From: Chitinophagales bacterium
GTDB taxonomy: Bacteria; Bacteroidota; Bacteroidia; Chitinophagales; BACL12
Reading direction: 5' to 3'
Assembly (NCBI GenBank): GCA_020636645.1
Contig: JACJXO010000008.1
Coordinates: 1 to 64,000 of the forward strand
DNA length: 64,000 bases
Part shown: positions 51,205-61,535 of the stretch, piece by piece
How the letters are laid out: each line of letters begins with the position of its first letter
Numbering within the stretch: the stretch's first letter is position 1
The notes under the pieces: generated by a model
Told to the model about the DNA's origin: nothing
The model's database searches: none
What the model saw: only the letters and a program-made list of their open reading frames with translations
Translations under genes and position numbers: made by a program

Positions 51205-54200
51205 TCACTGTCTGATTATCATAGCAGTGGAGGTAGCCAGACCTCTGTTATCACGTTTGACCACCAGATAGGAGCCGGAAGCCACAAGACTGAGGTCAAG
51301 TTGACAGATACCCGTACCATCAGTCATTTGTTGCAGAACCATATGACCCTGCAGATCAAATACCTCAATGCTGCTGGAATGAGGGTCAGGTAGCACATAC
51401 AAATATTCGGTAGTAGGGTTTGGCCAGCAAAACAGCTGTTGTTCTGTTTCGGTGGTGTTGGCATGTGCTTCTCTTTCCTCATAGCAGCCAATCCATAAAC
51501 CCTGTTCATTATCTTCCTGCAGGCTTCCATAATACCAGGGTGCATTGGGTCTGCCGTCTATCATCTGCACCGGATCAAAATTCAGAGACACCCGCCATTT
51601 GATGCGCTCTTCACAGAACAGGTCTGCCTGAATAGGTTGTTCAATATATACCCCGGGGAAAAGACTTGAAGCAGCTGATCCTTCGTCTATGGTGTACCAC
51701 TCATCACTAACTTCATTCCAGGCAGGGCTGTAGCTGGCGGTACTGTCAGCCAATCCTGTAAAGGATCCGTTGCCACTCACTATTTCCCATCGCAGCCTGA
51801 CATTCCCCATTCCAATAGCTGAGGTAGCAGAGTGACCGATCACAAACTGATCGCCTGATACAGTGGAATTGGCAGGAAGCGAAAAGCTGCCTGACTCCGG
51901 AGCGTGCTGCAAGGTAAGTCCGCCATGCGGGTTCTGCTGACTATGAAAAATGAAGACACTTCCTTCATCTGTATAGGTATCGTCATAGTTCTGAGAACCT
52001 ACGGCCAGATCAGCCAGGCCATCTCCGTTAAAATCGCCACCGGCAATGCCCCAGGCAAATTCTTCCTCATCCTGTTCTCCACCTAATGACCATTTGTTTT
52101 GCAGCGACAAACCGTTTTTACCGCCAAAGAAAATGATGACCTTTCCTTTATCTCCATTGGAATGGCTGGAGCCAACTGCCACATCTGAGTAGCCATCACC
52201 GTTGATATCGCCAATATTGTTCACGATATGTCCCAGCTGAATATTGGCCTCGGTTCCATAGAATGCAAAATCGGCAGGAGGGGGCGAGAATTCGTCGGTT
52301 GGATTGAGCCCATCCGGCGATCCGTAAAAGGCATACAGTGCACCGGCTTTTTCAAATCCCAGAGAATCATTTTCTGCCAGCGGCGATCCAATGATGATGT
52401 CAGAATAGCCATCGCCGTTGATATCGCCTGCTCCGCTTACGTTGGTTCCGAAATTACTTTGAGGTGAATTTTTTTCACATATATAATCAGGGGTATCTGT
52501 GGTTATGCCATCGGGGCCTCCATAGAATACCAGAAATGCACCTTCGTGCAGCTGGCCGTTTTCGTACCTGGGTGCCCCAATGATGATATCAGAATAGCCA
52601 TCACCATTAATATCGCCTGCACCGGATGTGGTTCTGCCTACGTTGTCATTTTTATCAAGGGTGCCTGTAAAAATCCATGAATTGGTGGTGTCAAGTTCTT
52701 CAGGTAACCCACTGGCTGAGCCATAGATCAGGTAAGCTCTTCCTGGTTTTGGAATGGTATAGATGTTGTTGTCCCAGGTATAAGCTCCGAGAATGATGTC
52801 ATTGAAACCGTCGCCGTTCACATCGCCGGCAGAAGCAAGCCCGCTGCCCAGGTTGGACTGACCTACTTCACCAGTCATGAACCAGTCAGGGTGAATGGAA
52901 ACTGCAGGATCGCCGGCCACAGGCGCATCGGTGGAAGGGCCTGTCGGGCCGCCATAGTACACCACTACAAGTCCACCCGGGTCATATTCCATACCTGCTA
53001 TCATAAGATCAGCATATCCATCGTTGTTGATATCGCCCGCTGTGCTAACAGAAACTCCAAGCTTGGCGAAAGGCTGATCGCAGTGAACACCCCAGTCAGG
53101 TTCATCGGAAAAGCCATCGGGGCCACCGTAGAACAGGTAAGCTGCTCCGCCTTCTGCATCATCGCAGGTATATTTGATCGCTCCCACCAGGAGGTCATGG
53201 TAGCCATCGCCATTCACATCGCCGGCATTGGCTATACTGCCACCAAACTGAGCATCAGGGCAGGGGTGCAGCAGCTGCTGATTGGGGTATAATGATCTGG
53301 AGCCGGAGATGCGTTCATCTCTTTTTCCCAACACATAGAAGACACCACCCTGGCCGGTCAGGTCCAGCGATAGTTCGGGAGCTCCTGTAATAAAATCTGA
53401 CAGCCCGTCGCCGTTCACATCGCCGGCAGCGCCAACGGAAGCGCCAACACGAGCGCCTTCAATACCGGAATAATAGAAGAAGTCAGGTACATGGAAGAAA
53501 AGGGAAAAGTCCTGGTTGCCGGTATAAATAAGCACACGTCCTTCACTTTCTCCACCAAATCCATAGTCGGGCACACCTATGGCAAAATCGCCGTATCCAT
53601 CGCCATTAAAATCACCCAATCCGCTCACGTCCGTTCCGAGGTGAGATTCAGCATAGATACCGAATGTACTGCTGGGTATTGAGAAATCGTTCAGGCCTGC
53701 ACCTTCATACAGGAATACAGCACCGGCATTCAGCAACATACCATTGTCCATTTTCGGAGCACCTATGATGATGTCTGAGTATCCGTTTCCGTTCACATCG
53801 CCGGCAAACCCCACTGATCCTCCAAATTCTGAAAAGCTTTCATAGCTGTAGAGGGTGGCGGTCAGCACAGGGCCGGAAGGTCCTCCGGCATAGACCCTTG
53901 CACCACCGCAGGCAGAAGCAAACAGAGAGCTTTTACCGGGCATGCCTGCCACCAGATCAGCATAACCATCTGCGTTAAAATCGCCAGCACCGCTAACATC
54001 GGCGCCCAGTTTAGCGTTTGCATTTCCACCCCGGATCTTCCAGAAACCGGCTGTTTGCACACCTTCAGCAGAACCGTAAAACAGATAGATACGTCCTTCG
54101 TTCTTCTTGCCCGGGGTAGATTCATACAGGGGGGCACCTGCCAGAATATCGCTGTATCCATCTCCGTTCACATCGCCGGGGCCCGAAACACTGGTGCCCA

Positions 54201-54714
54201 GAGAAGCTGTCTCGCTGTTGCTTTCATACATCCAGAATACGGTGGTATCAGGGCCGGATACAGAACCGTAGAAGACAAATATGGCGCCCTCATTCGTTTC
54301 GCCATTGCTGTATCCTTTGGCACCAATAAGAATGTCACTGTAACCATCGGCATTCACGTCGCAGGCAGTGGAAACAGAGGAGCCAAAATACTGCAGGCTT
54401 TGGTGAACCGGAGCTGTAAGGTAGAACAATACCGGCGGAGCATCCGGCTGGCTGAGACCAATGATGACCCTTCCTTCTTTGTTATAGGATCCGTTCTTGT
54501 AGTCAGGTTCGGCGGCAAGCCAGTCTGAGAGTCCGTCGCCGTTAATGTCTCCTGCCGTGAACACAGAACTTCCCAGGGCTGCCTGGTTTAGGTTGCCGTA
54601 AAGTTCATAGTCATTGTCCAGAAATTGAGCTGAGGCAGTTTGTGTTAAGCCTGCAAAAATAGCATAACACAGAACGCACCACCTCCTCAAGAAGTGCGTA
54701 TAGGTTGCTTTCAT
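51205..54714 (-). CDS. Giant FG-GAP (integrin-alpha-like) repeat protein with T9SS signal
   Basis: This 1169-residue protein has a signal peptide to about residue 30. About fifteen FG-GAP repeats follow, each with G[DA][VIF]NGDGYSD[IL]..G and FYG; the Asp-rich loops bind calcium. They make up at least two beta-propellers (about 35-930). A beta-rich linker follows and the end is a T9SS type A signal (FCWPNPTTEYLYV onward). Likely a surface or secreted structural or adhesive protein. It has its own -7 box and follows a TonB receptor on the same strand. Confidence 0.9.
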   Translation of the reverse strand: MKATYTHFLRRWCVLCYAIFAGLTQTASAQFLDNDYELYGNLNQAALGSSVFTAGDINGDGLSDWLAAEPDYKNGSYNKEGRVIIGLSQPDAPPVLFYLTAPVHQSLQYFGSSVSTACDVNADGYSDILIGAKGYSNGETNEGAIFVFYGSVSGPDTTVFWMYESNSETASLGTSVSGPGDVNGDGYSDILAGAPLYESTPGKKNEGRIYLFYGSAEGVQTAGFWKIRGGNANAKLGADVSGAGDFNADGYADLVAGMPGKSSLFASACGGARVYAGGPSGPVLTATLYSYESFSEFGGSVGFAGDVNGNGYSDIIIGAPKMDNGMLLNAGAVFLYEGAGLNDFSIPSSTFGIYAESHLGTDVSGLGDFNGDGYGDFAIGVPDYGFGGESEGRVLIYTGNQDFSLFFHVPDFFYYSGIEGARVGASVGAAGDVNGDGLSDFITGAPELSLDLTGQGGVFYVLGKRDERISGSRSLYPNQQLLHPCPDAQFGGSIANAGDVNGDGYHDLLVGAIKYTCDDAEGGAAYLFYGGPDGFSDEPDWGVHCDQPFAKLGVSVSTAGDINNDGYADLMIAGMEYDPGGLVVVYYGGPTGPSTDAPVAGDPAVSIHPDWFMTGEVGQSNLGSGLASAGDVNGDGFNDIILGAYTWDNNIYTIPKPGRAYLIYGSASGLPEELDTTNSWIFTGTLDKNDNVGRTTSGAGDINGDGYSDIIIGAPRYENGQLHEGAFLVFYGGPDGITTDTPDYICEKNSPQSNFGTNVSGAGDINGDGYSDIIIGSPLAENDSLGFEKAGALYAFYGSPDGLNPTDEFSPPPADFAFYGTEANIQLGHIVNNIGDINGDGYSDVAVGSSHSNGDKGKVIIFFGGKNGLSLQNKWSLGGEQDEEEFAWGIAGGDFNGDGLADLAVGSQNYDDTYTDEGSVFIFHSQQNPHGGLTLQHAPESGSFSLPANSTVSGDQFVIGHSATSAIGMGNVRLRWEIVSGNGSFTGLADSTASYSPAWNEVSDEWYTIDEGSAASSLFPGVYIEQPIQADLFCEERIKWRVSLNFDPVQMIDGRPNAPWYYGSLQEDNEQGLWIGCYEEREAHANTTETEQQLFCWPNPTTEYLYVLPDPHSSSIEVFDLQGHMVLQQMTDGTGICQLDLSLVASGSYLVVKRDNRGLATSTAMIIRQ

Positions 54715-54745
54715 TTGTGTGCAGCACGGGGAAAGAGTGCCGTCA

Positions 54746-54753
54746 CAAAAGTA
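54746..54753 (-). promoter_or_regulatory. -7 box of the FG-GAP gene
   Basis: Minus-strand TACTTTTG fits TAnnTTTG exactly, 31 bases before the ATG at 54714. Confidence 0.4.
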
Positions 54754-54777
54754 TATTAAATTTATTTCTTACCAGAA

Positions 54778-57051
54778 TTAAAAAGTATAACTGACCGATA
54801 AACTGGGAAGGATGGGCAGCTGGTCCACACGTTCGTAGCGGATGCGGTCAAAATAGAAGATGTTTTCTCTGTTATAAACGTTCGTAACTGACCCGACAAT
54901 ATTCAGTTTATTGCCGGAAGCGAACTCCTTCCACTTTCGTACAGACACATCCAGGCGGTGGTAGTATGGTAACCGGCCACCGTTCAGATCATCAGCATAT
55001 ATGATGCCCAGGTTTCCGTTGGTGGTGGTATAATCTGTATTGATGCCGTCCAGAAAGTCGATGCTTTCGTAAAACCCTGCAGTCTGGGTGAAAGGGAAAC
55101 CTGAACCAAGATTCCAGCGACCGCTAACTTCCCAGCTCTGGTCTTCACCGAAGGTGTAAGTGGTAACCACGTTCATGTTATGGCGACGGTCATAATGGGT
55201 TGGATAGGTCTGCTCACCATCATACCGATTGATGTATCCGAGTGAGTAGCCAAGCCAGATATACAGACGCTTATAATCGTACTTCAGCAGGAAGTCTATA
55301 CCATAAGCTTTTCCGGTCTCTGTGGCAAAGTCAGGATCCTGCGGAACGATCTTGTTGCGGTTGATCTCGATCAGCTGGTTGAAATACTTGATATACGGCT
55401 CCACATTGAATTCAATATAGTCTGTTACATCAAATTCAATTCCGCCAATTGCATGGGTAGCTTTTTGCAGCTTGGTGGTGGCGTCTTCTCCATCAGGAGT
55501 TGCCAGAATACTTTCCGGCCCGCTCAGGAAACCTGAAAACAGGTTCACTACATCACGGTCACTTCGGGTTGAAATGAGGTTCTGAGAATAAAGTCCTCCG
55601 GCAAATTTTAGCCTGATGCGGCTGGTAAGGTTGTACTTCAGGCCTAGTCTGGGTTCAGGTGATATCTCACCCAGGCTGGCGTAATACTGGATACGTACAC
55701 TGGGATCAATGACCAGCCGCTTGCTGATGACCTTTCTGTATTTCACAAAGGCACTAAGCTGGGTGGTGTATTGTTGCTGCTGATAACGAAGCCCGAGGCG
55801 GTTGTAGAAGTTATAGTCTGTCTGAAAGCCTACTACTTCTACACCGTATTTTACATCACCATCAGGAATGTAATAGGTAAAGTCAACACCACCGTTGAAT
55901 CCGCTGATGAGGCTGTTGCGTGGTCTCTCGTCTGCTTCATTCTGGGTTACTGCGTAATTGGAATAAGCAAAAATCCCTTCAATCAGCACATTGCTTTCAG
56001 CAGGCACTACCACGAAGTTGGCACCCGCACCGGTACTGTTCCAGTTGAAAGTGGTCACATCTGAGAAAGAGACGCTGTCGCGGAAATTGAAGCCAAAGAA
56101 ATTGATCTTGTTTCCGGTGTTTGAATTGACAGATACCTTGCCATACAGATCAGTGAACTGATAGGGGATACCATCGCCACCATTTATATAGGGATACAGG
56201 GCAGTTGACGTTTTATCCAGATACGAGTGCTTGGCTGTGAGGAGATAACTCACGCTGCTTCCGCTTTCGTCCAGTTTTTTGATGGGGCCTTCCAGCAGGG
56301 TTCTTGCCATGAACGGGCTCACACTTACTTCACCGCCAAATTCTTTCTTATTTCCATCGCGGGTGGTGATATCAATGACTGCAGACACACGGTCGCCGTA
56401 TTCAGCACTGAAACCACCTGTATAGACATCTACACTTCGGATGATGTCTGTCTCAAAAACAGAGAACAGTCCAATGGAGTGGAAAGGATTGTACACTACC
56501 ATGCCGTCCAGTAATACCTTGTTCTGAATGGGAGATCCACCACGGATATATAACTGTCCGCCCTGATCTCCGGTAAAGATGACACCCGGCAATACCTGCA
56601 GATACTGGGCAAGGTCAGGTTCACCACCTATGGAAGGCAGTCTTTCGATCTGCTTAGGCGTAATGGGTATGGTAGAAATGCGCACCTCTGTCAGCTTGGC
56701 CTGTGTTTGCGCTGTAACCGTTACGGTTTGCAGCTGGCGGGAAGCCTCCCGGGCATACAGCTTGACATTGGTGATCTGATTGGCAGTAACAGTTACAGGT
56801 TCGATCAGTGTATCATATTCGATACTGGTTACCATCAGCTGAAATGAACCTGCATCAACCTGCGGAATAGAAAAGAAACCATTGATATCGGTTGCAGACC
56901 CTGTAGTGGTGCCTGCAATGACCACGTTGGCAAAAATGACGGGTTCACCCGATTCAATATCATACACAAAACCACGAATGTCTCCCTGTTGCCCGAAAGC
57001 AGCTACGGCCAACATCAGCAGACCTGCCAAACCCAATATCTGTCTCTTCAT
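54778..57051 (-). CDS. TonB-dependent receptor with carboxypeptidase-regulatory-like domain
   Basis: This 757-residue receptor has a signal peptide ending near AAFGQ and a CarboxypepD_reg domain (IRGFVYDIESGEPVIFANVVIAGT, about 24-105). The plug follows (ITPKQIERLPSIGGEPDLAQYLQVLPGVIFTGDQGGQLYIRGGSPIQNKVLLDGM). The barrel ends SLSVSYTF, with a terminal Phe suitable for BAM recognition. No SusD-like gene is adjacent. It shares its architecture with the receptor at 11.7 kb but little sequence. Confidence 0.93.
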   Translation of the reverse strand: MKRQILGLAGLLMLAVAAFGQQGDIRGFVYDIESGEPVIFANVVIAGTTTGSATDINGFFSIPQVDAGSFQLMVTSIEYDTLIEPVTVTANQITNVKLYAREASRQLQTVTVTAQTQAKLTEVRISTIPITPKQIERLPSIGGEPDLAQYLQVLPGVIFTGDQGGQLYIRGGSPIQNKVLLDGMVVYNPFHSIGLFSVFETDIIRSVDVYTGGFSAEYGDRVSAVIDITTRDGNKKEFGGEVSVSPFMARTLLEGPIKKLDESGSSVSYLLTAKHSYLDKTSTALYPYINGGDGIPYQFTDLYGKVSVNSNTGNKINFFGFNFRDSVSFSDVTTFNWNSTGAGANFVVVPAESNVLIEGIFAYSNYAVTQNEADERPRNSLISGFNGGVDFTYYIPDGDVKYGVEVVGFQTDYNFYNRLGLRYQQQQYTTQLSAFVKYRKVISKRLVIDPSVRIQYYASLGEISPEPRLGLKYNLTSRIRLKFAGGLYSQNLISTRSDRDVVNLFSGFLSGPESILATPDGEDATTKLQKATHAIGGIEFDVTDYIEFNVEPYIKYFNQLIEINRNKIVPQDPDFATETGKAYGIDFLLKYDYKRLYIWLGYSLGYINRYDGEQTYPTHYDRRHNMNVVTTYTFGEDQSWEVSGRWNLGSGFPFTQTAGFYESIDFLDGINTDYTTTNGNLGIIYADDLNGGRLPYYHRLDVSVRKWKEFASGNKLNIVGSVTNVYNRENIFYFDRIRYERVDQLPILPSLSVSYTF

Positions 57052-57123
57052 AAACGGTTGCGAAAATACTCAATAATCACTACCAACTTCAGCCATTGCA
57101 GTAATATGACCACTATTTGACCC

Positions 57124-58527
57124 CTAAACGGCAGTTGCCTTCCATTTGCCCCGTCTGAACAGGATCAGGCTGATCACGGCTATCAGGGTTTCTGCAACAG
57201 GTATGGCAGCAAACACACCATGTACTCCAAACCATCCCTTTTGAAGGAAATACCAGGCAAGCGGTACCTGAAGCAGCCAGAAGCATACAAAATTGATGAC
57301 TGTTGGGGTGCGGCTGTCGCCGGCTCCGTTGAATGCCTGGGTCACCACCATCCCGATACCATAGAATATATAACCTGCGCTGACAATCTGCAGGGCATCC
57401 AGTGCATAACTGAATTGATCACTACCGGTGTCAGGAATAAAAAAACGGATGACCGGTGGGCTGAACAACAGAAAAAAAACGGTTACCACTGCCATGAAGA
57501 TGACATTGTAAGTAGCTGTTACTACCACACTTTTTTCTGCCCTTTGCGGAGATCCTGCTCCCAGGTTTTGTCCAACCAGTGTGGCCGCTGCATTGCTCAG
57601 CCCCCAAGCCGGCAGAATAAAAAAGATCAGGATGCGGATGGCTGTCTGATAACCTGCACTTGCCTCACTGCCGAACGTTGCCACCATGGCAGCCAGAATG
57701 ATCCAGCTGGCAGATGCAATGATGAACTGAAAAGTAGCAGGCCATGCGATGGCAAGAAGTCCTTTTACAATTGGCCATTGCATACGTATGGGTAGGTATC
57801 TGATATGCAGCTGTCCCTTGCGCAGGTGGTATAGCTGATATACCACACCGGTAGCCCTGCCGATGGTAGTGGCTATAGCCGCCCCCTGCAGTCCGAGTTC
57901 CGGAAAAGGACCATAACCGAATATCAGCAATGGGTCCAGGATGATGTTGATGATGTTGGCCAGCCACAAACTCTTCATCGCTATGGCAGCATTTCCGGCA
58001 CCGCGAAAAATGCCATTGATCAGGAACAGTAACAGAATGAAGAGGCTGCTGCCGAAGAGGGTTCTCGTATAACCGACCCCGTTGTCTATGGCCTGGGGCT
58101 CGGCTCCCATCCAGGAGAGGATGGTCCTGGAGAATAGTACACCGGGAACAGACACCAGCAATGTTACCAGGATTCCGATGAATACCGCTTGTTTGCCCGC
58201 TTCAGCAGCGGCTGCCCGGTTCTTTTCACCTGTGCGACGGGCCACCATGGCAGTGGCAGCCGCACTAAGTCCGATGCCCATGGAATAGACCAGGGTGATG
58301 ACACTCTCTGTCAATCCGACCACGGAGGTTGCGTCAGGACCCAGGCGATTGACAAAAAAGATATCAACCACGGCAAAGACACTTTCCATCATCATCTCCA
58401 GGATCATCGGAATGGCCAGTAAAATGACCGCCCGATGGATGCTTCCTTCGGTAAAATCATGCTCTTCCCCCCGCAGGGAAGACAGGATCAACTGCCAGGC
58501 TCCCGCCTGTTTACCTTTGGCTGACAA
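57124..58527 (-). CDS. MATE-family multidrug/cation antiporter
   Basis: This 467-residue protein has about twelve helices in two MatE halves, starting FTEGSIHRAVILLAIPMILEMMMESVFAVVDIFFVNRLG and with the second half from PATFQFIIASASWIILAAMVATFG. It exports cationic compounds in exchange for Na+ or H+. The only start in the right place is a TTG at 58525-58527; no ATG or GTG precedes the first helix. It is divergent from the cytochrome c operon. Confidence 0.92.
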   Translation of the reverse strand: MSAKGKQAGAWQLILSSLRGEEHDFTEGSIHRAVILLAIPMILEMMMESVFAVVDIFFVNRLGPDATSVVGLTESVITLVYSMGIGLSAAATAMVARRTGEKNRAAAAEAGKQAVFIGILVTLLVSVPGVLFSRTILSWMGAEPQAIDNGVGYTRTLFGSSLFILLLFLINGIFRGAGNAAIAMKSLWLANIINIILDPLLIFGYGPFPELGLQGAAIATTIGRATGVVYQLYHLRKGQLHIRYLPIRMQWPIVKGLLAIAWPATFQFIIASASWIILAAMVATFGSEASAGYQTAIRILIFFILPAWGLSNAAATLVGQNLGAGSPQRAEKSVVVTATYNVIFMAVVTVFFLLFSPPVIRFFIPDTGSDQFSYALDALQIVSAGYIFYGIGMVVTQAFNGAGDSRTPTVINFVCFWLLQVPLAWYFLQKGWFGVHGVFAAIPVAETLIAVISLILFRRGKWKATAV

Positions 58528-58644
58528 ATCTGGTTGGTTAGAGGAGAGCTCAAAATTATGTCCTGATCGTGAAACTTATTGTCTGATCAGGAGTTATTGT
58601 AGATGTATTGACAATTCAAGACCGGCTCCTAATGCTTCGTGTCG

Positions 58645-58652
58645 TAATTTTG
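58645..58652 (+). promoter_or_regulatory. -7 box of the ccmE-to-maf operon
   Basis: TAATTTTG fits TAnnTTTG exactly, 14 bases before the TTG start at 58667. A short AAGG lies just before that start. Confidence 0.5.
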
Positions 58653-58666
58653 CAAAAAATTTAAGG

Positions 58667-59059
58667 TTGAAACGCTCCTACATCATACTCCTTTTTTTCA
58701 TGGCAGTCTGCATTGGTGTACTGGCATCTCAGTTGGGCAATGTAAGCTCCTATGCACATTTCAACGACAACAAGTTGCTTGATGGCAAAGAAGTTAGGCT
58801 GAAAGGCACGCTGGCGGCAGACCAGCCAGTGGTATATGATCCGCAGGTGGACCCGAATTCATTCACATTTTATCTGGTAGATTCCAGGGGTGTGGAGGGG
58901 AAGGTGGTCTGTTATGATGAGAAACCGCGTGATTTTGAGAAAAGTGATGAGATCGTGCTGACCGGTTCATTGCATGACAGTGTTTTTTATGCCAATGATC
59001 TGTTGGTGAAATGTCCATCAAAATACGTGGACGAGGAGATCGAAAAAAAAGAGATCTGA
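58667..59059 (+). CDS. ccmE: CcmE-type haem chaperone with Cys in place of the haem-binding His
   Basis: From TTG 58667 the protein has 130 residues: one N-terminal membrane helix (about 5-22) and an OB-fold domain (KEVRLKGTLAADQPVVYDPQ, FTFYLVDSRGVEGKVVCYDE, EIVLTGSLHDSVFYANDLLVKCPSKY). In classical CcmE the haem attaches to His of an H-x-x-x-Y motif; here the place is taken by Cys116 in C-P-S-K-Y. Cys variants of this kind are known from some Desulfovibrio and archaea. ccmF follows three bases later, which supports a role in cytochrome c maturation. Confidence 0.85.
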   Translation: MKRSYIILLFFMAVCIGVLASQLGNVSSYAHFNDNKLLDGKEVRLKGTLAADQPVVYDPQVDPNSFTFYLVDSRGVEGKVVCYDEKPRDFEKSDEIVLTGSLHDSVFYANDLLVKCPSKYVDEEIEKKEI

Positions 59060-59062
59060 CGC

Positions 59063-61534
59063 ATGGAGGAGATACAATCCCCCGTAGTTCAGGCGATCAA
59101 TCCCTGGATGGGACAAACCGGACATTTTCTGGTGCTGCTTGCTTTGGTTGGTGCTGCATGGTCGGCAGTATGTTACTGGCTTTCCGTTCGTGAAAAGGAT
59201 CTGACAAGCAGCCTCGAATGGCGAAGGATGGCCCGCTGGGGTTTTCTGACCCATGCCGCTTCTATTGCAGGTATGGTGCTAGTGCTGTTCTTCATGATCT
59301 TCGGTCACCATTTTGAATACCAGTATGTCTGGCAGCATTCCAGTCGCGATCTGCCAATGAAATATATCCTGTCCTGTTTCTGGGAAGGGCAGGAGGGCAG
59401 CTTTCTGCTTTGGTCCTTCTGGGTCATGGTGCTGGGGCTTGTGCTGATGCGCAGGTCGGGCGAATGGGAAGGAAGAACGATGTCCATCCTGTCTTTGCAG
59501 CAGGTATTTCTGTTGTCATTTCTTACTGGTGTTTATGTGTTCGGTAAGAAGATTGGCTCTTCACCATTTTTGCTGCTGGAGGATGCACTGACTCAGGATC
59601 CTGTTTTCCTTTTCAGCGATTATATGCAGTTCATCCAGGACGGGACAGGCCTGAACGCCTTGTTGCAGAATTACTGGATGGTGATCCACCCGCCGGTGTT
59701 GTTTCTGGGTTTTGCCAGTATTACTGTTCCTTTTGTATATGCCATGGCCGGTTTGTGGTCTGGCAGATACAAAGATTGGATAGCACCGGCTATTCCATAT
59801 AGTCTGTTCTCCGGGATGGTGCTTGGTACCGGTATCCTGATGGGAGGAGCATGGGCCTATGAAGCACTGAGCTTCGGTGGTTTCTGGGCATGGGATCCGG
59901 TAGAGAATGCCAGCCTCATTCCCTGGCTGGTCATTGTTGCTGCTTTGCATACTATGCTGGTTTCAAAGTCAACCGGTCATGCACTGCGTGCCAACTTCAT
60001 TCTGGTTTCTTTGTCCTTTTTCTTTGTGTTGTATGCAAGTTTCCTGACCAGGTCTGGCATCCTGGGCGATACCAGCGTGCATTCCTTCGTGGTTAGCGGA
60101 CTGGAGAATCACCTGTTGTTGTATTTGTTTGTGTTTACGTTCATTTCCTGTTGGCTTATCATTCGCCACTGGAAGAAGATCCCTGCAGAGAAGAAGGAAG
60201 AAGCAACTGCTTCCAGAGAATTCTGGATGTTCATCGGATCTCTGGTGCTGTTATTCTCAGCACTGCATGTCATCTTCTTTACCAGTATTCCCGCTTTCAA
60301 TCACCTGTTCGCCTGGATCAACAGGATCATTGGAACTGCTATCAAGACAGATTTCACGGCACCGGTAGATCCGGTCCATTATTATACCAATGTGCAGATA
60401 TGGGTAGCCATCATCATTGCGGTGCTGACGGCCTTCGGGCAGTTTCTGCGATACAGGCAGTCAGATATGAAGAAATTCTGGCGTTCGCTGATCATTTCTT
60501 TCGGCTTGACCATTCCTGTTACCATCTTTTCTGCAAGAGCCCTGGAGTATCCATTGTTCCTTCGGTCAGGCAATATTCCATTACCTGACCCCTGGGTGCT
60601 GCTGTTGTTTATGTCCACCTTTACAGTCCTGGCCAACCTGCAGTACTTCATCACAGTAATGAAGGGAAGGGTGCGTGTATCGGGTGGTTCGGTTTCGCAT
60701 GTTGGCTTTGGCATTCTCTTGCTTGGTATCCTGATTTCCAATGCCAGTCAGCAGGTCATTTCGAAGAATACCATGGGCATCAATTATGGTGATTCATTCG
60801 ATCAGGAGTTCAAGCGTGACAATATCCTTTTGTACAAAGACTCTCCTGTGGTCATGGGGCAGTATCTGGTTACCTATGCAGGCGATAGTACTGACAACAG
60901 AAAGACATTTTATAAGGTCAGATATGAAAAATTGGATGACAAGACCGGCGAGGTCTCTTCTTCATTCATATTGTATCCTTATCTGCTGACAGATAAAAAA
61001 TCGCAGCAGCTCAATCCCAACCCTGACACCAAGCATTATCTGACACATGATGTATTCACACATGTATCTTCTATACCAGCCAGGAACCAGCCGGCCCAGG
61101 ATGTGATAGAGAAGGATCACACCATTCATATGGGAGATACGATCTGGCTGAGCAAGACCGCCTTGGTGCTGGACAGGATCAATATGTATCAGACAGGAGA
61201 TACCATTGCAGCCGGGGCTCAGTTCCGTGAACTCAACGGGAATGAATCAGCAGTAGTGGAGCCGCAATTCCTGATATACGGCAGTCAGACAGGTACCCTG
61301 CCTGCTGAGTTGGTATATGCCGGAGGAACCATCGTTTTTCAGATGATACAGCCGGAAACCGATACCTTTATTTTTCAGACCAGAGAACAGAATGTTCCGC
61401 AAGACTGGATCATCATGAAAGCCATCGTGTTCCCGATGATCAATCTGGTCTGGCTTGGTATGATCGTCCTGGCCATTGGCTTTGCCATCAGCATGCGCAA
61501 ACGTCTGGAGGATCTCCGGCGAAGAAAGGGCTGA
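59063..61534 (+). CDS. ccmF: CcmF/CcsA-type cytochrome c haem lyase subunit
   Basis: This 823-residue membrane protein has about fifteen helices and the haem-handling WWD motif GGFWAWDPVENASLIPWL. It also contains HPPVLFLGFASI and SGILGDTSVHSFV, all typical of the CcmF/CcsA family, and a large periplasmic region (about 570-780) near the C-terminus. It is longer than proteobacterial CcmF, as is usual in Bacteroidota. It presents haem to apocytochromes. It is coupled to ccmE (3 bp) and followed at 1 bp by the DUF2520 gene. Confidence 0.92.
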   Translation: MEEIQSPVVQAINPWMGQTGHFLVLLALVGAAWSAVCYWLSVREKDLTSSLEWRRMARWGFLTHAASIAGMVLVLFFMIFGHHFEYQYVWQHSSRDLPMKYILSCFWEGQEGSFLLWSFWVMVLGLVLMRRSGEWEGRTMSILSLQQVFLLSFLTGVYVFGKKIGSSPFLLLEDALTQDPVFLFSDYMQFIQDGTGLNALLQNYWMVIHPPVLFLGFASITVPFVYAMAGLWSGRYKDWIAPAIPYSLFSGMVLGTGILMGGAWAYEALSFGGFWAWDPVENASLIPWLVIVAALHTMLVSKSTGHALRANFILVSLSFFFVLYASFLTRSGILGDTSVHSFVVSGLENHLLLYLFVFTFISCWLIIRHWKKIPAEKKEEATASREFWMFIGSLVLLFSALHVIFFTSIPAFNHLFAWINRIIGTAIKTDFTAPVDPVHYYTNVQIWVAIIIAVLTAFGQFLRYRQSDMKKFWRSLIISFGLTIPVTIFSARALEYPLFLRSGNIPLPDPWVLLLFMSTFTVLANLQYFITVMKGRVRVSGGSVSHVGFGILLLGILISNASQQVISKNTMGINYGDSFDQEFKRDNILLYKDSPVVMGQYLVTYAGDSTDNRKTFYKVRYEKLDDKTGEVSSSFILYPYLLTDKKSQQLNPNPDTKHYLTHDVFTHVSSIPARNQPAQDVIEKDHTIHMGDTIWLSKTALVLDRINMYQTGDTIAAGAQFRELNGNESAVVEPQFLIYGSQTGTLPAELVYAGGTIVFQMIQPETDTFIFQTREQNVPQDWIIMKAIVFPMINLVWLGMIVLAIGFAISMRKRLEDLRRRKG

Positions 61535-61535
61535 T

